A model generated the notes under the pieces. The model did not search any database. It was not told where the DNA came from and saw only the letters and a list, made by a program, of their open reading frames with translations. A DNA stretch of 64,000 bases from NCBI GenBank assembly GCA_028752905.1, contig JAQNBH010000010.1, positions 21,375,308 through 21,439,307 on the forward strand, in the 5' to 3' direction. The number at the start of each line of letters is the position of its first letter. Position 1 is the stretch's first letter. This document shows, piece by piece, positions 23,110 through 36,900 of the stretch. The translations under genes were made by a program, and so were the position numbers. Origin of the DNA: Cladorhizidae sp. MBARI D1340-BT2 (Eukaryota > Porifera > Demospongiae > Poecilosclerida > Cladorhizidae).

Positions 23110-23484
23110 TTATAAATAATGTAAAGTAGAAAACTGCTTCATCAGACTATGTCTCCTGCTAATTTGGATACTATCAGCTTGACTTTGAAGCATTTCAGAC
23201 ACAGGTGTAGACCTTGTTGAAATATGAGCTGCTATAGCATCCCTGTGAGCACACTCATGCACTTTAAATCGTGTAGTGGCTTTTTTCCAATTAGAATATC
23301 CAACTCTACTAAAGCTGATTGGGCTTTTGTACTCATAACTGTAACCCCTGATTTGTCTGCTGCTTGACAGTATATAGTAGCAAAATACTTTTAATGATTC
23401 GGAGCAAAAGTGAATCCATGCGAACGACTTGTATATACCATGATGAGAGAAAGTGCCTTTTCTGAAGATTTCTTCAAGAACCAT
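23110..23484 (-). pseudogene. N-terminal zinc-finger part of the 21095-24100 hAT transposase
   Basis: This minus frame contains GYSNWKKATTRFKVHECAHR, with the His/Cys spacing of the TTF-type zinc finger that precedes DUF4371 in this hAT group. It is followed by a helical linker. A gap with stops (22822-23109) separates it from the main frame, so either an intron or decay lies between. It belongs to the same element. Confidence 0.65.
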
Positions 23485-24100
23485 AATTTTTTTCTGTTTT
23501 GGTTAGCAAAGCTTCATCAGTTGGTTGATTGATTGTCCCTCTGGTATAACACAAACTATTACACACAGTTGAGGTTCTGGATGAAGTGGTGATGCTACCA
23601 GTAATAGACTCACTTATGTCAGTATCAGAACACATTTCCTCAGCACTATCATTTGAATCTTCTTTGTCAACCTATGTCAAATTTAATTTAACATCATAGC
23701 AATAAAAAGGGACAACTTAGCAATAACTACTAATAATTATAGCTAACTTGTATACATACCTTCAAGTGGAGGTGCTTCCACTGAGGGACGAAAGAAGGAC
23801 TTGATGCCTAACTGACTGTTGTCTATTTTTCTTCTTTTTTCAGTCATATATAGTCACTACTACAGCCATGCATAGTGCACTAAATAGAACATTTTAGCTG
23901 CACTGCATTAGTGTACAAGTGTTAGTCACATGTAATAGCTGTTGCCTGTATATAGTAGTATCCTAATGTTTTTATGGAGAATAGCGTTAGCCACAAGTGT
24001 ATAAAAGTGTTAGCCACATGTAATAGCTGTTAGCCGCTATGAACATAATTTTATGGAGAATATATTGGGGGGGCACTACCCCCCTGTTCCTACTCCACTG

Positions 24101-24714
24101 CTATGTATATCTCAGTCAAAGGAAGAAAATGTTACTTGGACAGCTTCTTCCAGCCACTCTATATTGGTTAACTATTCAAAGATGCTTTGGATCTTCCAAT
24201 AAAGTTATGAACTTATTCAAGGATTCTTTGGATCTTCCAATAAAGTTGTGAATAGGCAGATGTTCAAAAACAATAATAATAGTAAAAAAACTTTAAACTT
24301 GGATCTTCTAACATCACCGACCACACTATAGTGGATGCTACATAGCCACATACAGTCGTGCATGCACTTTTTAATTCGTGCCCTCATCCATAGGTCCCAG
24401 TTGTTCATGTTTCTAACATCGTCTCTTTTCCCCCCCACCTTCACAACTTGAATACCACAATCCATTTATAACAATATTAGTACATACCAACAAAAAAAAG
24501 ACTCCAAATTTTCCAACCATGGTTACTAATAATATCTTGGCTACAAAAAAGATACCCGGGTATAGAGAGGCAGATAAGCAGTATAAAAGGACCGCTGGCT
24601 GCAATATAGCTGGGCCACGTGGTGTATTCATCAGTGGGTATATCTGTTGGCTAGCAAACTATTGAGCAGTCAGTTGGTTTACGAAGTGAAAAACTTGTTC
24701 TTCTAAGCTATTCT
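24101..24714. other. Unassigned DNA with short direct repeats
   Basis: About 600 bp between the hAT right end and the minisatellite. A 40-bp direct repeat (TTTGGATCTTCCAATAAAGT) occurs twice at about 24180-24250. I see no gene. Confidence 0.5.
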
Positions 24715-25770
24715 GATAAAGACACCTCCAACAAAATTGCTATATAGTCTGATTTAAAAAAGGCACTACCTCCAACAAAATTGCTAGTCTGATAAAGACA
24801 CCTCCAAGCTAGTCTGATAAAGACACCTCCAACAAAAATTGCTAGTCTGATAAAGACACCTCCAGCAAAATTGCTAGCCTGATAAAAAAAGGCACTACCT
24901 CCAACAAAACAGCTAGTCTGATAAAGATGCCTCCTACAAAATTGCTAGTCTGATAAAGACACCTCCAACAAAATTGCTAGTCTGATTTAAAAAAAGGGAC
25001 TACCTCCAACAAAATTGCTAGTCTGATAAAGACACCTCCAACAAAATTGCTAGCCTGATTTAAAAAAAAGGCACTACCTCCAATAAAATAGCTAGTCTGA
25101 TAAAAGACACCTCCAACAAAATAGCTAGTCTGATAAAGACACCTCCAACAAAATTGCTAGTCTGATAAAGACACCTCCAACAAAATTGCTAGCCTGATAA
25201 AAAGGCACTACCTCCAACAAAACAGCTAGTCTGATAAAGATGCCTCCAACAAAATTGCTAGTCTGATAAAGACACCTCCAACAAAATTGCTAGTCTGATT
25301 TAAAAAAAGGCACTACCTCCAACAAAATAGCTAAGACACCTCCAACAAAATTGCTAGTCTGATTTTAAAAAATGCACTAAACTCCAATAAAATAGCTAGT
25401 CTGATAAAAGACACCTCCAATAAAATAGCTAGTCTGATAAAGATACCTCCAACAAAATTGCTAGTCTGATAAAGACACCTCCAACAAAATTGCTAGCCTG
25501 ATAAAGACACCTCCAACAAAATTGCTAGCCTGATAAAAAAGGCACTACCTCCATTCAATCTGCTAGTCTTATAAAAACACCTCCAACAAAATAGCTAGTC
25601 TGATAAAGACACCTCCAACAAAATTGCTAGCCTGATAAAAAAGGCACTACCTCCAACAAAATAGCTAGTCTGATAAAGACACCTCCAACAAAATTGCTAG
25701 CCTGATAAAAAAGGCACTACCTCCAACAAAACAGCTAGTCTGATAGAGATACCTCCAACAAATTCGAATT
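24715..25770. repeat. Minisatellite with two alternating unit types (about 32 and 38 bp)
   Basis: About thirty units. Type 1 is GCTAGTCTGATAAAGACACC then TCCAACAAAATT. Type 2 has a longer middle (GATTTAAAAAAAGGCACTAC). Type 2 units recur every two to four type 1 units, which gives a higher-order pattern. The array is non-coding and stops abruptly near 25770. Confidence 0.88.
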
Positions 25771-25949
25771 AGTTTATCTTGTGTATCCCGTGTCTGGGCT
25801 GATTCCTTGTCTTCTTGTGACTATGTCTGCATTAAGGTGTTTGGACTTAAGAAGCTGATTGAGATAGACTAGATGTAGATAGTAATCTCTTCCTTTATGA
25901 TGCGAGTACAACCCCTTTTCAGCATTGCTAGGACCCTACACATTGACTC

Positions 25950-28030
25950 ACTGTAGTAAACTTTCAGTTGGTTCCTATGCAATTAGCAGATTTAATCAGC
26001 TTTTTTCAGTGGTACACACCACCAATCCTGGCTAGGGTGGTGTTCGGCCAAGCCAGAGAGATGAGAGTTTCGTAGTTCTCACCTGCTTAATGGCAGGTAC
26101 AGCCATAATATGTCTCGCACGGAAACATTGTTTCCCTCATAGTTTTTTGGTTGTTCCGGTATAGGGCTTGTCTCAACCTACATCGCATGTCATCATAGAA
26201 AGTTTTCAAGGAACGGCTGTTTTTTTCTACAAATTTTGGGGCTTCTTTTTCCTCTCCTTCACTAGTTTCATAGACTCATCCCAGCATGATATGGACTGGC
26301 AGGGATGGTGAGCACCAAAAGTTGACACGAAAGGGCGAAGATGCATGGAGTGCTGTTCTGTAGGAGAACAAGGATTTTGGAATAAGTAGATTCCAATTCA
26401 TTTCGTTTTAACCATCTTGGATACCATCACCTCAAAAGTACAATATATGGTTGAAAAAATTAACTTGTTCATTTCCTTGTGGGTGGTAAGCTAATGTTTG
26501 TTTGCATTCAATCCCTAAATGCTCACAAAGGACTGATGTCACTTGGATGGTTAAGGTTGCTCCGTGGTCACTGTGGAGGGTTGATGGGACTCTATACGGC
26601 AAGCAATCACATCCACCAGTCTAGTAACAAGTGGTTCTGTGTCTTGATCTGATGGAGAATCTTACTAAATATGTTGGTCATGGTACTTTCTTCCTCTAGA
26701 ACTTGTGTAACGACCCCATAATATCTAATATCCCAACATAGCTTCTACAAAAGGTGGTTGGTCCCAAGTGGTGCTTGTGGGCCAGGTTGAGTAGGATTGT
26801 GTTTCTAACATTGCTAACATTCACATACCCATTTTTCAATATCCGATTCAAATGCAAGCCTCTGACACACCTTTATATTTTCTGTTCTGCGCACCCCCAG
26901 GTGTCCAGCCTGATCATGGTTATGTTGGAGAACTGCCTTTGTATTGTTAGGTGTTACAAGTTGTGGTTGTTGCTGATGATAATAATTCTCGAAATATCTA
27001 ATTCTTCGGAGAAAGGCTCGTTTTAGTCCAGGGACTGGCTTAATTTGTAGGTGGAGGCTTTCCTTGAAGAAATACTTTAACAATAGTCATATCTGGCTAG
27101 TTTGCCTCTAGTGCTTCATATCTGCTATGTTTATTTTCATTTGTCTGCACATTCAGTTGTTTATCATTAGCAACCACAACTTCTGCTGATATGACTAATT
27201 TTTTATGGTAGCTACTCACATGACAAAGATTCATAGCATACTGACACAGCAGCATAAGAGTCCAGTACAATTGTTTGAACATTTGCATAGAATATGGCAT
27301 TTACTCTAGGACTTTGAGTTGGTTGGTGGATATAAGTTACTTCCTTGACGACCCTCTCGCCCCAGCAGTTAGTCAGTGTATTCTAGACTAAATGAGAGAA
27401 ATCATGTTTGAAGTGTCCTAGTCACCACACTTCCAACACCACACTTCCAAAATCGTTGGTGCTCAGCTGGGGCACACCTTACTTGGTTCTCCCTTTGCTG
27501 GTTTCATGGAATAGCATACATTGGAAGTAACCATGGCATATGTTGTTTGCAGTCTCGTTTCCAGAGCCTCAATATTCTTTGTCGTCTGTTCTAAGGTCTG
27601 ATGTAATGACATCACTAGTTTGGGGTCTTACAATGGTGATCACAGTAATACCTACAAAATTTCCTTAGTATCCTTAATGGCTTGTTCAGAGTTTGTTGGT
27701 TTTCCTCGTCACCGCATCTGCCAGCTCAAAGCAACTTGTAATCCATTTAGGAGATATTGCAAAAGTATTCCTGCTTCATCTGTGTAGGTCTATTTAAAAA
27801 GTTTCTTCCGATTATTTGCAAAGGTTTCATCTACCTGTTGAGAATGACAGCAGGGGTCTTGAATAAGCCCTGCTTTTGTCAAAGGTCAATTGATTTAGAT
27901 AGGCTTTGGTAGCCACATCAACTTCAACATAGTAGTCCACTAGTTTTCCTCGGAAGATTGTTGGTGGTATAGGATCGAGGCCTGCTTCTCAGTGTTTTAC
28001 TTCACAGCAGAAACTAGTTAAAATCTAATC
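25950..28030 (-). pseudogene. Strongly degraded gypsy element (gag end and integrase)
   Basis: Read right to left. A gag-like stretch (27990-27840, DPIPPTIFRGKLVDYY) is followed by a zinc-knuckle-like CWKCGD at about 27430. Next come an integrase HHCC finger (LQHNHDQAGHLGVRR near 26940) and core pieces with PSTLHSDHGATLTIQ (second Asp) and LAYHPQGNEQVNFF (Glu) at 26590-26470. The integrase end, LFSYRTALHAS, lies at about 26370. Reverse transcriptase is not recognisable between gag and integrase. Many frame breaks make it ancient. Confidence 0.65.
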
Positions 28031-30759
28031 CATGCCCTAGAAAAAAAATTGTACTCAAAACTGCATGCCCGAATTCCTGGTTGGAAAGTGCTAGACAATA
28101 TGGCACTAGAACATGAGTGCATTGTCAAGTGTGGAAAATGAACATTCTCAACTGGTTGCCTAAACCGTTAGTACATTGGTTGAAAAAATATTTTAGAAAA
28201 ACATTTTCCAGCCAGTGTGCTTGACAATGATACAAGCTTGTCTATGCTGCAAATTGTTTGTGGGCTAGAAGGGATAGTCCAGTTGTGGAGTGGGATTGTG
28301 GGTTGTGGCTGAGGGGGATTGTTTGCATTCTTGGGTGGGTATATTAGTTTCAAGTTCCTTTATTGTTAAGTCCCTTCCTGTGATGTCACTACATAAAGGA
28401 ACCATCCACATGCATCATATACTCGAGGGTTCGCTTGTTGTTGGTATATGCTATATACCTTCCTGGTAAACCTAGTGATTTTTTAACTAACATGCAGGAA
28501 GTTTTAACCTGCACAGAAATAACTGTAGTTCCTGGAATTCTAATGAAGTTCTACCACGATATCTATGTGAATTCCTATGTTCCTGGCAGTGAATGGTAGA
28601 ATGTAGGTATATAGACTGTTATCTATTCTCTGGTTAATACAGTTCCTTCCTTTGGTGTCCACCACAACACTAATAATGCATTTCTCTATGTGGAATTCCA
28701 GCTAATTCTCTAGAAAGATGGAGCACTGATGATGCCAGCAAGCGTGATGGTATTAGTGCATTTCTTCAAGATACCTTCTATATGATAGCTTTAGAGCCAG
28801 CTAAAGAGCATTAATAACTTGATCATTGCTCATATTGTAATCAAGAGTTGCTTAAATAGTTGAAATTTGTCTGGTTTCTGGAAACCATGGTGGGAAGCTC
28901 TAAAGCACTCTAAAGTCACCCTGTTAGGTCATATTGTTAGTATTGTGAACATGGTGACCTATGACCTTGCTATAACTTAATAAAAGCAGTGACAAGTACT
29001 GGATAGGATTTTGTAAATGGTTTGCAGCCTCATCTCGTGACCCATACACTTTTGTGAGCCACATTCATGTGTGTCTGCTCATGAAGCTATCATGCTGTGC
29101 TCAAAAGCTAGTGCTTGTTAGTTAATAGGGCCAGAACTAACTAGTCTTTCCTGCCAGAGATATAGAGTACACCCTTGGCCTGCAAGACTAGGTCAGGTAT
29201 TAGATGGCATGGTTCTTTATTCCATTTACTAAGACAAGGTGAAATGGAAAGGAGATAATCAATGGGTGTTGACTTCGTTTATTGCATGCCCCATCTAGAT
29301 TGAGGAATCAACTTACATGACTAAGTTGTCCCAATTATCTCGGATAATTTGTCATTCGGTCCCTGATGGCTCAATACGCTGCAAGCATATTTCTTAGTCT
29401 CTGGTAGGTAATCATTTTGTTTAGCATTTCCAAACTACTCTGTTATCCACTTCTCTAATTACCAAGCTTATCTTGATCGTGTGCTAGACTTGGCAGCTGA
29501 CACAGGCCAACATTTGGAGCATGACATTTGGATGCAGTCACTGCTGTGCATTAGCATCTTTCTACCATTCTTTCTAAATTTCTGAACCGCAGATGAAATT
29601 CACTAAACATTATTAGCTTTCCCTGTGGTTAGTGTCATCTTTAATGAATGGGTAGAGAGTTTGTCCTTTTCCCCCAGATTAATATGCTTCCATGAAAAAA
29701 TCTCTATTAATACATTCTGTTCTGATACTGTGTGTTTGCCACGTGTATTTTACAATGGTTATGTCCAACCGCTTGTCGCTTGTACCCAACTGATGTTGCA
29801 TAAGCACATATTGGTTTATAGCAACCAACATCCTGCTAGGACATAATCATAATAAAGTATGCATTTACCTGTGCCTAAGTTAGTGCAACTTCCTTCTTAT
29901 TGAGTGCCTTTTTAGTTGAGTGATCAGAGAGAGCAAAATCAGCAATATGGTTTCTGCCTCTGATAGCGATAAATTGGTAAAGGGTCATCACTGAAGCTTG
30001 ATCCAAATGTTTCAGCATTCACAAATAAATACCTGCTAAGTAAACTATTCGAGATGTTTTGTGGCTAATAGTGATAGGATCTGAGAAAAGGGGTCTTATG
30101 TACAAAATAAAAATACCAGGTGAAAGGACAAAGCAATTCCTATATTTCGGAACTCAAATCATCATTTATTTCCATTCAGAATAAAAGTTATGAAAGCCTG
30201 AATGCTAGACGCTTGAAGCATTCATTTTAAGAAAGACGTGTTTTAAATTAATGGCTTCTGCAGCTTCCTGTGCACTTGATGAAGCCATTCCTTTGATAGT
30301 TCATTAACCACGCTGCCACTATAGCAGCTAGTAGGAAATCTCCCCATTTTGTGGGTGTTTTCCATCTTTCCGCATATGCGGGCAGTAATTTTTCCGCGTT
30401 ACATGGCAATGCAGTTCCGTTACATGCGTAGCACAATTCTTGACCACCAATCTTCTAACCTCACTCTTGCCTACAAAAAAGGAGCCTTCAGACTTCACAC
30501 AAATGTAAAGGAAAGGTAGTAGATGCCTGTAGTACAAAAAAAGAATCCTCATCGCGTAATTATTTAATAAATGCATATTACATATAATTATATAAATATA
30601 TATATACACAAGTTTTTATGCTATACAATAAACACAAACCTGATTATTATACAGAAGAAAATTGTACTTTACCTTGGTGAGCAAACTAATTTTTTAAACC
30701 GTCCACCTACACCTAAAATACAAGTACCACAAAACCATTAACTTTGTTTATATTTGCAG
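28031..30759. other. Long stretch without a recognisable gene
   Basis: About 2.7 kb, AT-rich. The short frames on either strand (for example 28168-28353 minus, 29625-29846 plus, 30248-30609 minus) show no domain signature. The first exon (signal peptide) of the Calx-beta gene may lie here, but I could not find a convincing start with a phase-1 donor. Confidence 0.45.
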
Positions 30760-30924
30760 TGATGGTGGAATCTCAGATACAAGTGTCATGCTACAATCAT
30801 GCAAATTGTTCGCAAGGTTCTCCTCTAATGAGCACCCTCAAAGATTGTTGTGACCACCGCCTTGATCCACCTGGACTAGGATATACTATTCCTGGAAATG
30901 AGGGTTGCAATGTCTGCCCCGGAG
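30760..30924 (+). CDS. Exon: cysteine-rich N-terminal segment of the Calx-beta gene
   Basis: The acceptor TTTATATTTGCAG precedes 30760. The 55-codon exon reads SCYNHANCSQG...LKDCCDHR...PGNEGCNVCPGG, a compact seven-cysteine segment of the kind that precedes the first Calx-like repeat in sponge surface proteins. It ends GGAG followed by GCAAGA, which fits a GC donor. With that donor the exon is 165 bp, phase 1 to phase 1, and the split codon with 50041 gives Glu. Without it the frame runs four more codons (GG, K, R) to a stop. Confidence 0.65.
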
Positions 30925-33900
30925 GCAAGAGATGAAGAGGTGTGGTTTGAGCAAGAAATGCTATTAATGCAGTGGGAGTAAAAGAAAGTTAGCAATAGTC
31001 TGTAATTCTCTAGCTTTTAAAATTCATGATAACAGTTTATTTATAAGATAGAGTATTGTACCACAGCATGTAGAAGTGCAACAACAATCCTCCTTGCTGG
31101 TTCCATCACTGTTCTTTTTATCCGCATAATGTATGTGCATATTTTAGAATGTGTTGTGAGGCTTACTCTTTCAGTTTGAATTGGTAGAGTTAATAATTTC
31201 ACTTCAAATCTAACTATTGAAATTGAACTTTCAAAGATGAGTACCCATGAATGTTAAATGTGTGTTGGTCTTGTGAGATACATCCAACACACTAGAGGAT
31301 TTCCTCCCATCTTAATCATCTTTCCTCTTTTATCTCTTCCTTCACTGAAACAATTCGTTGCTGAAACACAAATCAATTATACCAACACTTGTGCACTGAT
31401 GTTGTGTAGTAACCCACGCTAGAAAAACAGAGCAATGTGGTACCATATCATGAAAATGGTGCATCTCTATTGTGGGAAGCATATTGTAAACCATCCATGA
31501 GGTTTTCATCTAACTAGTGTGGCAACTTTGACTTTTGACTGGTACACTATACCTGGAAGCTTTTAACTCTTTGTTTATCAATTTAAAGGGGCACAGACAC
31601 ATTCTCCATGTGTATTTGAATTCTATTTCCTGCAGTATTAGTAAAAATAAGGCTAGTTTAGTAACACAGACAGCATCCAAGTTTATTTCAATTCTATTTC
31701 CTGCAGTATTAGATAAAAATGTTTAAAAAGATACAGGCAAAACTTTAGGGTGATGTTTACATATGCAGGTAGGTTCATTTGCATTTTGAATTCTTGATCC
31801 TAATATTCAAGTTAGTATTAGTGGCATGTGAAATTAGTTCTCCCACATTCCACATTGATATTGCATTTGATATGTGGGGGTGTTTAGGTGTGCACTGTTG
31901 AGTATGGTTATCTAGACAGTTATTTTGAGCTGAGGTGGAGATCTCCAAGTATAGTTCAGCTGAATAACTTTAGAAGATGCCAGAATAAGATAACAAAGAA
32001 TAAAATGCAGAATGATGGTGCTTCCATGGCTAGCCTTGAATGTGCAGAACTACTTTTCTACTAACAGCCAAGTGTCTCTCCTCTGCTCAAAAGAATGTTT
32101 AGTGAATTCTTGGTCAGTTGGATCTAATTCTACCACATGAAGATGTGATAGCTTACATTGTAATAAATTCATCGGGGTAACTAATACCTAACTAATACCT
32201 AAAGAGGTGTCCCTACTAGTATTCTGAGAAGGACCTAGATCACTTCCCCAAGCATGTATGCTTGTAGCTAGGTCATCACTTGGTCATCACTTCCAGGGTT
32301 TCATACAGGATTTTTCTGTAGGGGTGCGGGAAATCACAACTAAACTGGGACATGCTCTTTTCATGACCACACCCACTTTGATGCCATGTGCTGTCTTTGA
32401 AGTGAAACCATTGTAATGACTTCTGTAGTTAAAGATAATGTAGTATTGCATATTCTTTCATTTTGGATTCATTTCCCTACTGAATAGGTAGTATTTATTG
32501 ATGTCATTCCAGATAGTAATTATTTTTACCTTGTTAGGAAATCTTAAGCTCTGTTGATCATTGTGCTTTTGTGATTATAAACATGTGAATTGTGTGTACA
32601 AATCAGAATTAAAATTTGCTATCTTCTAACTATACTACACAACATGGTTATGTGAAAGAGCTATAAAAAATACTTTTAAAAATCTTGAAGTGACTTAGTA
32701 AAACATAATGACTTGGAAGTTACAGGGGCATCCCGTCAGAAAAACGCCTCAATCAATTAACCGATTGCACGCCGTATTCCTAGTACCCGCGGGCAAATTA
32801 TTCATGAATTAAACGAGGTATTTTACTTATTATTTTTATATCTTCAGTTCTGCAGGGACTCCACCCATGAAACTTGGGTCATATTCAGCCACATGATAGC
32901 TCTACTTCCTGTTAAAAAAATCGAGCCTTCCTTACCAACTGGGCAGAACTAACCAGCATTAATAAAACCTTGTCATCTTCTTGGGGGTGAATATTTTCAT
33001 ATTTTCACACTATTATACACACATTATAATGCCAACACAAGATGGAGCATCTATTTACAAACCCTCTACCAGCTGCAAAGCCAGTGGGTTGTTTTCCCCA
33101 TCAAAATGCTAACACATAATAATACAAAAAACAAATTATAAGAGAGTGAAAATGCTAACACATACTAGAATAAAAACCATAATATAAAACACAATTATGT
33201 AAGGGAGTGTCTTGGGTAGAGCTCCAGTCTTGCTGTCACGGGTAGAGTAGAACTTGCTCAGTCTTGGGTATAGCTTGCTTGGTCTCCGGCATGATATTTC
33301 ACCATGTTTTTATTCTACACAAACATGAGATACCAGGATAAGAATAACACTTGAATACTGGAGAGACGAGAGAAGTAGACGAAGGGACAGGGAACGAGAG
33401 AAGTAGACGAAGGGGCAGGGAACAAGAGAGAAGTAGACGAAGGAGCAGGGAACAAGAGAGAAGCACAGAAACATTAAACATTACTGATAGTCCACCAAGG
33501 TATGTGGTATTTACGAAAACAGTCACGGCCTGTTGATCCACCACACAAAGGAACCTTACAAAAACAACACTGGGACCTTGCCTCATGCCTGTAACCTTTA
33601 CTAATGCAAACTACACAGCGCTTCTTTGCACAGCACTGTGGGAAATGACCTAGTTTTAAATTGAGGCGATCTAGCTGACTATTTGCCTGACTACAACGTT
33701 GACCTGCACGCTGCCAAGAAGAGAAAGAACCAATCAAAGATTTAGCTAGAACAATCCTAGCTTCTAGATAATTACCCTTCCTTACTGATATTGGAGCTCG
33801 GACAGAAGAAAACAAAATAAATGAATTCAATAAACAAGCTTCTATCAAATACGAAAAAACACCTTTTCCACCATCTCCTAGACTTTCTACCCAAATTATA

Positions 33901-36900
33901 GTAGCCTATTCTCTGATCTGCTCTGTCCACACCTCTCATCAATGACGATAATCAGGCAAACATGGGGGACATGGCAGATCCTCTCTAGAACCATCAATTT
34001 CCCATTATATCAACATTCCTACAAAAGCTTTCATTTCCTCTATATTAGTATCTACCCATGGCCTGGAGAGACTAGCCATCCTAGAAACGTAACTGTTCGT
34101 CTCTGCTACTAGGAGTTCCCACACTTCAAGAGTAAAAAAAAGGTAAAATGCATCTAAAAATGTACTTGATGCACCAAGCAATGAAGAAGTTGGACCAGCT
34201 GTTGCTGTATAGTCCAATTTCAAAGGAGTTGGCTCCTTTATTTCCCACTTACCTGTGACCTCAGTTAGCCTAGAACCAGTGCCAGATGCTTGGGCAGAAC
34301 CAGTGCCAGATGCTTGGGCAGAACCAGTGCCAGATGCTCGGACAGAACCAGTGCCAGATGCTCGCACACGCCTATAACCTTTGGCCCGCCTACTACCAGT
34401 ACCTTTTGGAGGACCACTAGCAACACTTACGACTCCACTACCACTTGAGCTGCTTCCCCCTTGGCCAGTACTCCCTCGCCCGCCTCTCCCTCGCACAACT
34501 CCAGCACCAGTCGTGTTCCCACGCCCTGTAGAGACTTCAGGCAAGGCTTCCTCATCCTCCAATGTAACAAAAGGAGTCATAGATGCCTCATCTCCACTCG
34601 CATCATCTGATGCTGTAGGAAAAGTAGTGGGGAGGGTGGGAAAAACAAGATATATATATATATCAAGTTTGTGGTCAACATTTGAAAATTCAAATTCAAA
34701 TGAAAATCAACATCAACAACTCAACAACTCCAACCTACACTCTTAGCTATAACTTTTTTCCTATAACTATCCTGTCTGAATTTGGAATACCAACAGAATA
34801 AGCTAGTATTTGGCAATAGTACACTCTCAGTTGACTATGGTAAACAAAGGCTATGAAGCGCTAAGGTTAGAAGAAACTTACAATCGAGAAGTCCATCCAA
34901 GCGCGCCTCTTCTCTTAGAGCAACTGGATCCAGAGTGTTTCCTCGGTATGCATAGATGTCTTCACCTTCTTCCCCAAATGAATCTGACCCAGAATCGCCA
35001 GAATCGTCAGGCTAAAAGTTGAGAAATAACGTCACAGGAGAGCATCTTTGAGCAGTTAAAAAAAAAAAGCTCGACCAACAAAAATGGCGTTCAATCGCAG
35101 GATTTTTGTTGCGCACGATGCATCACCCGGAAATAATCATTTTTGTGACGTTCTCTAGTCTACTAGGCATGTGCAGAACCCAACCGGGGTTGTTAGCTCA
35201 TTTTATATATTTTTGTGTGGCGAAGGATGTAAGGTCTCGCGCCATATATGGCGCTTACGGCGTTTAATCGGTTAACTTCCGTATACTTCCGCGTGTATCT
35301 TCGTGGTATTCAATGACGTCATAATTACATTTTTGGAGAAAGACGGATGTTTTGGTGCAAGTTTACTTCGAGCACTTCGGGTGAAAGCGCTACTCAAACG
35401 CCAGCTAAAGTGAGGAGAAGGGTCTTGAAACTCTACATGTAGCTGAGGTAAGTCTTAGTATGCATAGCTAGATAGCTACTAGCTGTGGTCGTAACTTTAA
35501 AAAAATAACAAGCTAGCTAGCTAAACTGTATTTTTCCCTAGGTTGCTATATGCTATAAGCTTTGGGATAGAGACTAGCATCTATAGCTTACATGATTGTC
35601 ATTGGTTAGTAACTAGCAAAAGTAACTAGCTAGAAAAATAGGTAGCTAGTCCTCTAGCAAGCAACTGGTCATCTAACTAGAAAATTAGCTAGCAAGCAGT
35701 CTAGTAGATAGCAAGCAATAACTACCATACATTACTAGCTATGAGGCAGGTGGCAAATAATAAAGTCAGTGTATTATACGATGATCTTCATAACCCCCAT
35801 TCCCATCATGTCCACAATCCTCAGTATGGTGACCTTCATCCTCCATGTGGCAGCCCCAATCTTCCTCCAAGCTTGCTAATGTATGTTGTGATTGTAATGT
35901 CCATGTGATTGTAATTATAAGAATTGTATTTTGTATGTCTTCTTACTGCAACATTCCAACTCATCAAAATTCTCTTCATCAAGCGCATCATCAAGAGTGG
36001 GGAGAGTGAAGTAGTCTGCAATACCCTCCAGCATAGATGCCTGGTCCTGTGCATCCAGTTTCATGACCCGATTGATAGTCAAAGCTATCTCATTAGCTTG
36101 TTCTGTGGACATTATCAAACCTTTTGAAAATTGCACTGTTGACCCTTTCCAACTATAAACTATGAAGGTTCTAACTGCTGTAACTTCTGAGTGATAGGGA
36201 TTCAAGGCTTGAAATTTTCTGACCAGTTAGGAGAAAGACCCTAGATAACAAATACAAAAAAGTCAAATTTCCTAGTGTATGACAATAAAACTTGTATTAT
36301 TGGAAAAGTACTATTTGGTTATAAGGCACGTTTTCGCAGATCCTATCACATATTGTAATGAGGTAGAGAAGAGAGAAGGCCAAATTTGTCAAAACTATGG
36401 AAAACCACCAGCAAATGCCCGTGGAGCTTGGACATCACAAGGAGACTGGACTGGAACCATGCTACTGAGTTCTCAAACTACACAATTATTCCATATGCAT
36501 AAGGATGCAGCAAGGGTAGCAGAACGGCCAATTTTTGTTGATCTCCAATGTGCTGCAGCTGTAAGGAGTGCCAATGAAAAGCAAGCACATAACACAGCAA
36601 AACTTCTAAAATTGCTGCGCTCGGTCTACTTCTTGCTCAAGTACAGAATTATTCCACATACTACTCACCTTTCAGGATCTCCTAGCTCATACTGGTGACG
36701 AACTTCTTCAGCAGTACATTAATGGGCCTCCTGCAAATGCACAGTACACCTCTAAATTTTCTGTGACATCTGTCATAGAAGCTATTCCCACCTGGATGGT
36801 TAGAGAGCTTTTGGTTAAGGAGAGCCCATACTTTTCGATCCTTGCTGATGCATGTGAGGATATTAGCACACAAGAAGAACTTTCTGTATTATGCCGATGG

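Larger units (their letters stand above)
21095..24100 (-). mobile_element. hAT DNA transposon with both ends (3.0 kb)
   Basis: The left terminus CAGTGGGGTAGGAA at 21095 and the right terminus, read in reverse complement from 24100 as CAGTGGAGTAGGAA, match at 13 of 14 positions. Each is followed by a G-rich run. The transposase occupies 23484 to 21283 on the minus strand. The 8 bp outside the ends (ACTATTAA and CTATGTAT) do not match exactly, so the target duplication is unproven. Confidence 0.8.
32757..35275 (-). mobile_element. piggyBac transposon, internally deleted
   Basis: TTAA occurs at both ends (32757-32760 and 35272-35275), each next to matching inverted repeats. The left is CCGATTGCACGCCGTA and the right, reverse-complemented, is CCGATTAAACGCCGTA (14 of 16 match). 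Length inside the TTAA sites is 2511 bp. TTAA duplication and the gene content on the minus strand identify the piggyBac superfamily. It lies within the hAT element 32294-44073. Confidence 0.88.

Noticed and set aside
24715..25770. CRISPR-like regularly spaced repeats
   Set aside because: Units are contiguous without unique spacers and the DNA is eukaryotic; it is a minisatellite.
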